A model generated the notes under the pieces. That model did no database searches, was not told where the DNA came from, and worked only from the letters and a program-made list of their open reading frames with translations. The position numbers and the translations under genes are program-made. Source: Piscicola geometra (lineage: Eukaryota; Annelida; Clitellata; Hirudinida; Piscicolidae). Taken from it: DNA of 64,000 bases. The DNA is taken from NCBI GenBank assembly GCA_943735955.1, contig OX030957.1:4279301-4343300 (forward strand). Direction: 5' to 3'. Below are positions 11,801 to 21,319 of the stretch, one piece after another (the first letter of the stretch is position 1; each line of letters starts with the position of its first letter).

Positions 11801-14345
11801 AACAACAAACAAAACAACAACAACAACAACTGGCGGAGCTCCATAGACTGGAACTGCTCTACCTCAACAACAACAAGTTGACCACCTTTCCGTGCCTGCA
11901 TAAGTGCACCGCACTCAAGGTGCTGTTGTGTTTTAGTAGTGGTGGTGGTGATGATGATGATGGTGTTTTTGGTGGTGGTTGTGTTGATAATTATGCTAGT
12001 GGTAGTGGTGGTGGGGGGGATGATGATGATGGTGTTTTTGGTGGTGGTTGTGTTGATAATTATGCTAGTGGTAGTGGTGGGGGTGATGATGATGGTAGTG
12101 GCGGTTTAAATAACCATGATAACACCTCATACACCCTTCATACACCCACCTTTCATACTCTCAGACAACCACTCTTCCACCCCTACCACAAACAACCACA
12201 ACCCCTCCACCCAACCACCCCCACAAGCATCCTCTCCTCCCCAACCACAGGAGTTGTACATAGGCAACAACCACATAGAATGTCTAGACGGTGAGTGCTT
12301 CAGTGGCCTCGCCTCCATCGTCGTCCTTGACCTCAGGGCCAACAAGCTGCAACAACTGCCTCTCGACGTCTGCCGTCTAACCACTCTGCAAAGAATCAAT
12401 CTGGCTGATAATCACCTTTCTAGGCGTGTTTTGGCGGGCTTTTTGTATTGTTTGGCGGGCTTTTTGTGTTGTTTGGCGGGCTTTTTGTGTTGTTTGGCGG
12501 GCTTTTTGTGTTGTTTGGCGGGCTTTTTATGTTGTTGTCGGTGTTACTGGAGTTTTGTTAATGAATGCTGTTTTATTGTTTTTAGTTTAATTTGTTAGGA
12601 ACTTTGGGGGCAAAACAACCGAAACAATCAGCAAGACAACAACAAAAACTACTACCATCACTAATACTACTATCATCATCATCATCATCATCATGACCAC
12701 CCACCAGCCTGCCTACCAGGATGGGTAAGATGGCGAACTTGAGGTTGATCCTCCTGGAAGGAAACAATTTCAAGAGTCTGCGCAGGGACATCATCCAGGT
12801 GGGTGGTGCTGATGATGATGATGATGGTGATGGTGGCGTTGATGATGATGGTGGTGGTGATGGTGGCGTTGATGATGATGGTGGTGGCGATGGTGATGAT
12901 GGTGATGATGTTGGTGGTGATGATGGTGTTGGTAATGATGATGGTGCTTTAAGAGTTTGCGCTGGTGGTAATGATGAAGATTTCGTTTGATTGTTATTGT
13001 GTGTGTTACTTTGGTTGTTGGCATCGGTGATGTTTTTGATGTTTTGTTTTAATGTTTAATGACGTCATAGTAGTTCTCTTGCCATCTTCGTCTTTGTTGG
13101 ACAGAGAGGGACGGAAGAGCTGAAGAAGTATTTGAGGAGTCGCATTGTGGACGAAGATGATGGAGACGACAACAACAACAACAACAAAAATAAAAACACT
13201 AATGATACTAAAAATCAGAAAAGTAACCTAAGCGAGCAACAAAACAATAACAACAACAACGACAACGATATGAATATTGATGAGTTCACACTGTCTAGCA
13301 GTAAACAACTTGATCTCAGGTTTCTATCATTAATTGACATTTTTAGTCTCATTATTTATTAATATTCTTATTAATTTTGTTATTAATATCATTATTTTTT
13401 AATTTTATTTTTCATATCATTCAACCAAATCAGCAACCGGAAACTAACAGAAATAGCGGAAAGCCTTTTCAAAATGGCCGCCAAACACGCTGTCACCCGA
13501 GTCAACTTCTCCAAGAATAACCTCTTGGAATTTCCACCTGGGTACTTTCCATCTGGTTTATTTTTAGTTCATGTCATGTGACGCTTGTATGAGCATGCGA
13601 TTGGCTGAAGGAATTTGAAGTGAGGGCAATATTTTATAAATCTTGATTGAAGTTTTTTTTCAATTTTGGTAGTAATGATGATGATGATAATAATGGTGAT
13701 GATGACGACGACGATGATGATGATTATAATAATCTTCCACTCATCCACTACCACTGACCTTCACTACCCCACCTCCCCCCCCCCATAGACTCAACCTCCT
13801 CGAAGGTCATCTGAACGACCTCAACCTCCACAACACCCGTCTCTCCTCCATCCCTCCATCCATCTCCTCTTTCACCAAACTATCCTTCCTTGATCTCAGG
13901 TACTTACCCTTCTTAGGAATATTGTTTTCCCGCACTTTAATTATTTTTCTTATTAATCTCTATATTTTTATCATTTGCATCGTCATCTCAACATCATTTT
14001 CCTATACATTACAGGCTATTATGCATATTTTTCTGATTATTGATTCATTTTAAATTGAAAGACCACTTCTAACACTCCTACACACACACACACAAACACA
14101 TTAACACACATACACACACATAAACACACACACACAAACACACACACACACACACGCACACACGCACAAACAGACACACACACGCACAAACACACACAAA
14201 AACACACACACACACAACAGCGTCAACCAGCTGAACAGCTTGCCTGCTTCCATGACAGAACTTCAATCACTCAGAGAGGTCAATCTCTCTTACAACCGGT
14301 GTGTGTGTGATTGTGTTTGTGTGTGTGTGTCGTGTGTGTGTTTGT

Positions 14346-14396
<51 letters not shown>

Positions 14397-14409
14397 GTGT
14401 GTGTTTGTG

Positions 14410-14441
<32 letters not shown>

Positions 14442-15774
14442 GTGTTTGTGGTGCGTGTGTGTGTGTGTTTGTGGTGTGTGTGAGTGTGTGTGGGTGGGTA
14501 GGTGGGTGTCTGTCATCCCTGCCATCAAGAATGCTAGTATCATCAATACTACTATCGTCATCATCGCCATCATCGCCACCAATCATCTCCATCACCGCCA
14601 CCATCCCAATCATCATCATCACCACTACAGCTAACAACCCAATCATCATCATCATCACCACTACAGCCACTAACCCAATCATCATCATCATCACCACGAC
14701 GACCACAGCTTCACAGAAGTTCCTGCAGTGCTGTACAGCCTCTGCAACCTCGAAGTGCTCCTCATCTCAGACAACAAGATCACCACTCTCGATGCCCAAG
14801 CCATCAGAGGTACGTGTCTTTCTCCCTCTCTCTCTCTTCTTCTTCTTCTTTCTATCTCTTCCTCTTTCTTTCTTCTTCTTCTCTCTATCTCTTCCTCTCT
14901 CTCCTTCTCTCTATCTCTTCCTCTCTCTCCTTCTCTCTATCTCTTCTAACAACAATTCGTTCATTTGCAAGCAAATAAATTTAGAAATCGAAGCAAATAA
15001 ATGCTTGTATGACCTAGAAAAATAAAATAATACATGAACTTCCTCTCTCTCCTCTTCTGTCTTTCTCTCTAGTTCTTTTTCCTCTTCTCTTTATCTCTTT
15101 CTCTCTAGTTCTTTTTCTTCTTCTCTTTATCTCTTATTCTTTCTATTATAAAATTATTTTTGATTTATTTATCGCTCTTTTTCAAAATATTCTATTTACA
15201 TTTTTTACATTTAAAATTATTCTTAACATATTTTTTTTAATTAAATATATATCTTCATATATTTGGTATATAATTACACATTATATTTGCACATATTTTG
15301 TTAAAATTCTTCTTATTTTTATTATTTTTATTATTTCATGGCGGCAGGCCTGGCAAAGCTGACGTCACTCGACGTGGGCAACAACGACATTGCCAGCATC
15401 CCTCCTGGCCTGGGCTTCTGCACGCAACTCAGGTGGGTGGGGGGGGGGGGTGTTGCTGATTTTGCCTCCTTTGTTGTTGTTGTTGTTGTTGCTATTATTA
15501 TTGGTTATTTTTTCTTATTACTATTCATTTTGTTGTCGTTGGTATTGTTTTTTTGTATTTATTTTATTGTTGTTTGTGTTTAATCTACTGTTGTTGGTTT
15601 AAAAAGTTCTACGTTTGATTTCTTCACTGTGGTTATCTCATGGTGATACGAACACATCACAGGTCACTCAACATCGTGGGCAACAGTTACCGAAACATCA
15701 GTTCTTCCGTTACTTCCAGAGGCACTCTGTCACTCCTGCAGTACCTCAGGGATCGAATACCTGTCTCTCAATGA
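8802..15774 (+). CDS. LRRC40: Leucine-rich repeat-containing protein 40
   Basis: Complete gene, 16 exons, 646 residues (human about 602). Exons: 8802-8970, 9133-9224, 9445-9534, 10015-10088, 10721-10850, 11169-11292, 11732-11919, 12251-12423, 12708-12798, 13105-13319, 13434-13541, 13789-13899, 14221-14298, 14709-14809, 15348-15432, 15663-15774. The N-terminus carries the family blocks [18 protein letters not shown] and [15 protein letters not shown]. LRRs follow almost to the end, interrupted by a family-typical linker ([14 protein letters not shown], then an acidic/poly-Asn stretch). The protein ends [21 protein letters not shown] 8802 is the first in-frame ATG; an upstream GTG at 8751 is not a eukaryotic start. 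Exon 7 has a poly-Gln insertion in an LRR. Intron 8 uses GC-AG. Exons 9 and 13 are bracketed by complementary repeats. AATAAA lies at 16293. LRRC40 has no settled biochemical role. Confidence 0.96.
9840..9985. repeat. ATTAATTACCATTTAATG tandem repeats in LRRC40 intron 3
   Basis: Five or six imperfect copies of an AT-rich unit of about 25-28 bp directly upstream of exon 4. Confidence 0.75.
10153..10424. mobile_element. Inverted-repeat element (MITE-like) in LRRC40 intron 4
   Basis: A left arm starting GATCTGTTTTACATTTCCGC (10153) is repeated in inverse orientation ending at 10424, with about 64 bp of near-perfect complementarity around a core of about 140 bp. Both flanks carry nearly the same sequence (CAAAATGC on the left, CAAAAATGC on the right), consistent with an 8-10 bp target duplication. 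There is no ORF, so it is non-autonomous. Superfamily undetermined. Confidence 0.75.
10555..10714. repeat. CCACAACCACCC minisatellite upstream of LRRC40 exon 5
   Basis: About 160 bp of imperfect ACCACCCACAACC units running almost to the exon 5 acceptor. Confidence 0.9.
11440..11728. repeat. Pyrimidine-rich CCCCTCCCCT repeat upstream of LRRC40 exon 7
   Basis: CT-only tract of about 260 bp made of CCCATCCCCTCCCCT/CTCCTCACT units, forming an extreme polypyrimidine tract before the acceptor at 11731. Open frames of Pro/Ser/Leu here are artefacts. Confidence 0.93.
11937..12096. repeat. Tandem duplication of about 73 bp in LRRC40 intron 7
   Basis: Two near-identical copies containing GATGATGATGGTGTTTTTGG and GTTGATAATTATGCTAGTGG, plus a partial third. 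Confidence 0.88.
12424..12535. repeat. 22-bp tandem repeat right after the LRRC40 exon 8 donor
   Basis: Five copies of a unit containing TTGGCGGGCTTTTTGTGTTG start within a few bases of the non-canonical GC donor at 12424. Confidence 0.92.
12799..12960. repeat. GATGATGGTGGTG repeat in LRRC40 intron 9
   Basis: A GAT/GGT-rich repeat begins right at the exon 9 donor. It is complementary to an (ATC)n tract ending at the exon 9 acceptor (12672-12707). Confidence 0.92.
14080..14220. repeat. (CA)n tract ending at the LRRC40 exon 13 acceptor
   Basis: About 140 bp of imperfect ACACACACA directly precedes the CAG acceptor of the 78-nt exon 13. Confidence 0.96.
14299..14490. repeat. (GT)n tract starting at the LRRC40 exon 13 donor
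   Basis: The donor GT at 14299 is itself the first unit of about 190 bp of GTGTGTGTG. Together with the upstream (CA)n it could form a long stem enclosing exon 13. Cys/Val open frames here are artefacts. Confidence 0.96.
14815..15135. repeat. CT-rich CTCTCTATCTCTTC repeats in LRRC40 intron 14
   Basis: Two blocks of pyrimidine-rich CTCTCTATCTCTTCCTCT repeats (14815-14945 and 15040-15135) flank a short AT-rich stretch. Confidence 0.85.
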
Positions 15775-16502
15775 ATATTCATTTTAATTCCTATTCCTCA
15801 TTATATATTCATAAGCTAGTGATGATAATGATTATTATTTAGAGTATCATGATCACTACCACCTGATTGTTGTATAATACGGGTGGTACTTGTTTGCACT
15901 ATGCACTGCCATTATTACTTATGTTGTTTGTTTGTGTGTTGTGTTTGCTGTTGCTTCCCTGGTCACATCTCTACATCATATATTAGTGTGTTACAGCTTC
16001 GAAAAGGAATTATTTTAAACATTTAAATGAATTATTTCCAATATTTGAAACATTTAACTGACTATAATTTCAGCGCGGGAATTAATTTCTTGTGTTTAGA
16101 CAACTCTTCATAATCATTTAGAATATCACTACCGGGAAATAATACGCATTACTAAAATGCCGTTCGTGTGACTGCTCATCTGATGATTTTCCCGCCTTTT
16201 TTGCTTGAATATGCATATTTTGGATTCATTTTTGTAGCATTTTTTTAAAACCACAAATACACAAATATCACATATTTGCACAAGGCTTTTGAAATAAAGG
16301 AAAAAATATTTTAGCTCAAGTGGTCAATACGTAAGGTTGGAAAGTTTCAATGATGTCGTTCGAAAACACTTACTAACATAAATGAAACAAATAAAAACTA
16401 AATACAAAATGATATAACTTTGGAAACGTTTAATGAACACGAAAAAACGAAATTGTCATTTTAAAAAATACAAAGATACAACTTATACCACTGCAGCACA
16501 CT
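15775..16502. other. LRRC40 3' UTR and convergent intergenic DNA
   Basis: AT-rich, no gene seen. A plus-strand AATAAA at 16293-16298 could end LRRC40. The minus-strand gene that converges from the right ends at 16503. Confidence 0.6.
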
Positions 16503-17792
16503 TCACGTCCCCACCACATCGCCATCACTTGAGGTCTTCATGGCAGCCGCCTTGAGAAGCATCTTGGTGACCTTGGCGTCGGAGATGGTGAGTGTGGGAG
16601 CCCCTGCCCCAGAGTGCTCCCATTTGAGCAGGTCCAGTAGATCCACCTTCACCCTCTTGCCTTCTCCTTTTCCTCCTCCTGCCTTATTATTGTCATCCAA
16701 ACATCCTTCTCTTACCCTTTTATACCTCTTATTCTTGTTGGTGGTGGTGGATTCAGTGGGTAGTTTGCCTTTATTTGGAATGGCAGCATTAGACACTTTT
16801 GATGTCCTCCTGAAGTTGTCTTCAGTTGCTTCATCTTCATCACTTTCAACTAATCCCCCATCATCATCGCCATCATGAGCATCATCATCACTTGAAATTT
16901 CTACCCTCTCAGCGCCTATATTGCCTTGAATTACTGTAAAATTAGTAGACAAAAGATCATCTTTCCCATTTTCTACTCCATCTTTCTTTATTCTTGTGTG
17001 TTGTGTCCCATTCTTTGCTTTTTCCAAGCGTTTCATTACGTCATCATAGCACTGCATTTTTTTACAATTTATTCACCAAACATAGTTACTCTTTTCTATA
17101 TATTAGTATAATAGTTTAAACAAAATCTTTCATGTATTTTTTATTTTTAAATAAGTAAACTCACACAGTCCCAGGGCATGTCGTTGAGAAGCAGTGAGAC
17201 GCCATAAGAAAAGACATCTGCAGGAAATGCATTCAAAGTTTTCAATTATCCAACAATCTCCATATCAAAACCTTACACTGAAGTATTCTGACTAGCTAAA
17301 ACTTTACATTTCAAAAGTACAAACCATTAAAATGAATTATTTTTAATTTACCATATTTTATTAAAGTTTCCAAGTTTGTAAATTTTGTTTTTCTTTTTGT
17401 TAAGTTGTTTGTCAAGGAAGATTCAGAGTTTTGGTTTCTGTTATGCCACTCATCTTCGTCTGCTTCAGTTCCCTGAGACAACTGGGGCTGATTACTTTTA
17501 TTGCATTTTGACATTCTCCTCCCAAAGTCATCATAGCACTGAAAAAAGTTTTCAATTTATTTTTTAAAATATTATATATTAATAAAATAAACCAATTAAA
17601 TATTTTGAAGTACAATATAAATCAACGGTTAAACTCACCCGATCCCATGGAACGTCATGAAATAGCAGTGGAATGCCGTAGGAAAGGACGTCTGCGGAAT
17701 TGTATTTCAGTGATTTGATTGAAAAAACTCCATTTATTTTTTTAAAACTGTGAAATACCGTATTTAGATGAATTCGTAACTTTAGTTTGCAT
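16503..17792 (-). CDS. Unrecognised 291-residue protein with duplicated exon pair
   Basis: Not recognised. The minus-strand model is 17792-17759, 17691-17639, 17538-17352, 17217-17165 and 17051-16503, with all phases closing. Exon 1 encodes MQTKVTNSSKY. Two 53-nt exons encode the related segments DVLSYGIPLLFHDVPWDR and DVFSYGVSLLLNDMPWDC. Each is followed by an exon starting CYDD (CYDDFGRRMSKCNKSN; CYDDVMKRLEKAKN). The residues just before each 53-nt exon also match (SSKY, LIKY). The unit is therefore a tandem exon-pair duplication, giving two about 35-residue repeats in the N-terminal half. The C-terminal part is acidic (about SSDDDAHDGDDDG), then Lys/Arg-rich with possible nuclear signals (NKNKRYKRVR, GKRVKVDLLDLL), ending KVTKMLLKAAAMK. 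There is no signal peptide or membrane segment; nuclear location is inferred. It is head to head with AAR2. Confidence 0.75.
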
Positions 17793-18110
17793 CTTTTTCA
17801 GTCACGGAAGACAGAAATAAGTTTGCCTCCAAAATACTAGATTTAAAGTCTGAAAGTCTACTTTTAAAACATAAACACAAAATACGATAATATATAAATT
17901 ATTTTTTTTATATTCGTATCGCATTAAATTTAAGGCTTAAATACCGTTTTTTTAATAGTTATTCTAGCATACCAATTGAAAACTTTTTTTGCAAATAACT
18001 AAATAGAAATATGTATAAAATATAATTCAAATTTATATTCAAGAAGTTGAGAAAACTTATTGAGCAACACTAAAATATTTAATCTTTAAATTTTAAATAA
18101 ACAATTCAAA
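17793..18110. promoter_or_regulatory. Probable bidirectional promoter
   Basis: 318 bp separate the divergent start codons of the unnamed gene (17792, -) and AAR2 (18111, +). The stretch is AT-rich with no clear TATA box pair, so shared regulation is inferred from spacing alone. Confidence 0.5.
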
Positions 18111-19663
18111 ATGGAGACAAAGATCTATCCTAATTCAAGCAGTGAAATGCCGCCAGGAGAGGCTAGATGGTTGTTTGAGAATGGTGCTATGGTGGTGGTT
18201 CTGGACATGCCGGCTGGTTCGGAGTTCGGAATGGACTGTAATCAGTGGAGTGTTGGAGAGAAGTTCAAGGGGGTAAAGATGATTCCGCCTGGATTCCATA
18301 TTGTTCATTATAGGTGGGTTATAATTATGAATATTATCCTATTGTTTTAGCCTAGTATTATTATTATTATTAATATTTTTATAATATTAAATATTGAAAG
18401 AAACTCAATAAAGTTTTTCAATCCATGTTTGATTAAATCTCTTATTACATCAAATCAGTTCTATTTCTAAAAGAAATGAAGTTTCTCTTCGCACCTCCAT
18501 TATGCACTTCTTCAAGCCTAGAGAGATGCTTTTGAAGAAATGGAACCCCACCACTGAAGGTTTTGATGACTCATAAAAGATTTTCAACTGAATTTATGAG
18601 AAATTATATTATTTTGTTTAATTAAACAGTTTTATTGATGTTCTTAAATTATTCAGATATGGATGACTGTCCTGAGATGGAGCAAGTAACAGATGATAAC
18701 AAGAAGGAGCTGGATAAGTTTTTAGGAGTTTACCCTTATGAAAGGTTAGAAAACAATTGAAAATAAAAAAATAATGTTTAATACCTTAATATAAACTCTT
18801 TGAATAGTAAACAATTCGTTAACTCCCTTCAGCTACAAGAAGTGGGTGTCACTCACCGACCACATTACGACAGAAGCCCTAGAAAGTATCATTCCATTGA
18901 GTGGCAAAGTATCGTCTGCTCCACAGTTCCAATCAGATGCGAGCAACAGTCAAGACCGAATGAAGAAGAAAGAGGAAGAGGATGCAAAAATGGAGATTGA
19001 TGACGCGAATAGTTGCGAGAAGACGAGAAAGGATGAAGATGGCATAATGGAAATGAAGAGAGTGGTGGGCAGTGAATTGAGGTTCCTCAAGATTCCTTGT
19101 CTCGGAGGGCAGGGTGATCTGACTTCGAGGCAGGTGAGTCAGATGAGCATGGACCACAGCTACAAAGTCTCTTGCCTGCTCGTCTGCCACCCAGCATCTC
19201 GACTGCTCGCCGAAGTTCAACTCGTCTACTTGTGCTTCCTTGTTGGACAGGTTTTTAATGTTCTTAGTAATTGGTTACGTTTCAATTTTTAAATAGCTTC
19301 AAATAATTATATTCGCAAACACAGATGTACGACGCATTCGAGCAGTGGAAGAGACTTGTCAACATGTTCTGCAATTGCGACGAGGCCTTATCCACCCACC
19401 CTCAACTATTCCTCCAATTCATCAGCGTGCTGCATTACCAGGTCAAGGAAATCTCCGAAGACTTCTTCACTGACATTGTCACCAGAGAAAACTTCCTTTA
19501 CGATTGTCTTTCGAAGTTTTTCGACAATGTGAAAGAAAGTCATTGTTCTGAAGCCTTGAAAAGCAGGGCAGGTAAGTTTCAAAGTCACCTTGAAAAGAAG
19601 TTCAAGTACTCCTTTGAGCTGGATCGAGAAGAATACGCTCCAGTCGTTGTAGAAGAATTTTGA
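18111..19663 (+). CDS. AAR2: AAR2 splicing factor homologue
   Basis: U5 snRNP assembly factor that in other eukaryotes holds PRP8 before BRR2 joins. Complete gene in 5 exons: 18111-18313, 18459-18559, 18657-18744, 18833-19250, 19325-19663; 382 residues (human 384). The AAR2 N-domain is clear: ARWLFENGAMVVVLDMPAGS, EFGMDCNQWSVGEKFKGVKM, IPPGFHIVHYR. LDKFLGVYPYESYKKWVSLT follows, then a Lys/Glu-rich loop (about residues 170-200), and the C-domain with QLVYLCFLVGQMYDAFEQWK, VLHYQVKEISEDFFTDIV and a KFKYSFELD-type end with EYAPVVVEEF. A GTGAGT inside exon 4 (19133) is read through, because the human protein is continuous there. AATAAA at 19722. PET100 starts 156 bp after the stop. Confidence 0.96.
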
Positions 19664-19819
19664 ATCCGGTTTCTGTGTTATTTTTTTTCATGTAATTAAA
19701 TTTTAAATTGAAATTTAAATGAATAAAGTATAAAAATATAGTTCTTTGGTTGTTTTAAAGCGATATTTAAATTTCGGTGACCTGTATATTTAAAGGGAAT
19801 TTATGTTACAGTGTTAGCG

Positions 19820-20432
19820 ATGGGAAACTGGCAGCTAGAAACTTTCAAGGTATCTTTATGTTATCTTAATAAATGGGACTTTTCATCAAGTTACTATGTT
19901 TTGTGTTTAAAATTGTGAGTCTAAAACTTAGTAAATTCATAATTATTCATTTTATAAGTTTAAAACTTTTATATGAGTGGAAATATTTAATCTTTGAAGA
20001 TGGCCATCTACGTTATGTTTCCTGTTGGTTGCTTCTGTGTCTTCAACCACCCTTATATGATGGAAAACTACATACTTAAGAAGAAAGTATGTGCCATAAA
20101 TTCTTTAAAACATTTATGCTCTATTAATTTATTTTATGATTGATTTTGTTCATTTAGCAGCTAAATTTTAGTTATAATTAATAAAAATTATCACTTTCAG
20201 AAAGAGGTTTATCCTGAAGAAAATTTTAAAGAAGTATGTTTATAACTTTGAATATAGAATTTTTCTTAATATATAGTTTTAGAGCTTTATTAGGTTTATT
20301 TCTATTTTTTATAATATGTATTTAGTGTTGTTTATTAAATAATCACAGAGACTATTAATTGAAGAAGCAGTAAAAGAAGCAGAAATGAGATCTCAGAAAA
20401 AACTAGAGTATGAAATGCTCAAAAGCCAATAA
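19820..20432 (+). CDS. PET100: Cytochrome c oxidase assembly factor PET100
   Basis: Small mitochondrial inner-membrane chaperone for complex IV assembly. Four exons: 19820-19849, 20000-20086, 20201-20233, 20349-20432; 77 residues (human 73). The protein starts MGNWQLETFK, followed by one hydrophobic segment MAIYVMFPVGCFCVFNHPY (about residues 11-29) and a charged tail (KKKKEVYPEENFKERLLIEE, ending YEMLKSQ). This is the PET100 layout: N-terminal membrane anchor and basic/acidic helix facing the matrix or intermembrane space. The AATAAA poly(A) signal overlaps the stop codon (20428-20433). Too fragmented to appear as one open frame. Intron 1 starts GTATCTTT, close to a U12-type donor. Possible co-transcription with AAR2 is inferred from spacing only. 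Confidence 0.93.
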
Positions 20433-21319
20433 AATATTCACATTTTTCAAGCTAAGTGAGTAAAAAAATTATTTGTAAATTCTCTCATTTTTATTTCATA
20501 AAAATGACTAGAAAAAGCTGAAACGGTTTATTCACGAAATAATTCAAGTTGAAGACGAATGAATGTTTAAATTCCACAACACCAAATACAAGATGAATAA
20601 TTGATTTCTAGGCTAGTCATTAAGAATACTCGCTCATTTGGTATGGCTAGCTTCAGTGCGACTGGCGTGCATGGCGGAACTAATCAAAATAATATTTCCT
20701 GAATTGGGTGAAACACGAGGGAAGATTGCTTGGGCTTAAAGTTGTGCGTTATTCTGAATTATATTGCGCTGTATTTACACATAGGTGGTCATTTCATGGT
20801 CTAGTTGGGTGATATCTCGCCTGAATACACACGAATGTATCGATCAGTGACGCAAAACATTTATAATATAGAGATATATTCACACCATGTATTTCTTAAA
20901 GTCGTTTCTCTGAAAGTCTTCAACTAATTCATAACGGCACGTGATGGAGGTCCAGGAAAATGGGTGGTTAGAGGGTGAAAATGGATCGATGAACCAGGGA
21001 AAGAAGGGCTTTTATCAACATAAATAAACGTTAATTAACCCTTCGAGGGGGAGGTTATGCGACTAGAACATGATTCTAAAGAAACAAATGTAATCTTTAG
21101 AGTTTTAAAATAGCATATAGCGAACGGAAAATAAATGCTATGTTGCTTTAACCGTGTTCATGTCAGCATAATATCGACCTGAAGTCAAATCTCCTCTGAG
21201 AAATGGCAACTAAGAACCGTAAAGATGAAGGTGACTTAGATGGCTTGTCATAATGATGTCACTCGGCAACTGGCAGACACACATACACACACGAGCACAC
21301 ACACTTACACACACACACT
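20433..21319. other. Convergent intergenic region, PET100 / Fas2
   Basis: 3' flanks of both genes. A short (CA)n lies at about 21280-21320, next to the Fas2 stop. No ORF, RNA gene or element recognised. Confidence 0.6.

Noticed and set aside
19133..19138. GTGAGT inside AAR2 exon 4 as a donor
   Set aside because: Reading through keeps the conserved C-domain; splicing here would delete part of it and the next acceptor would not fit.
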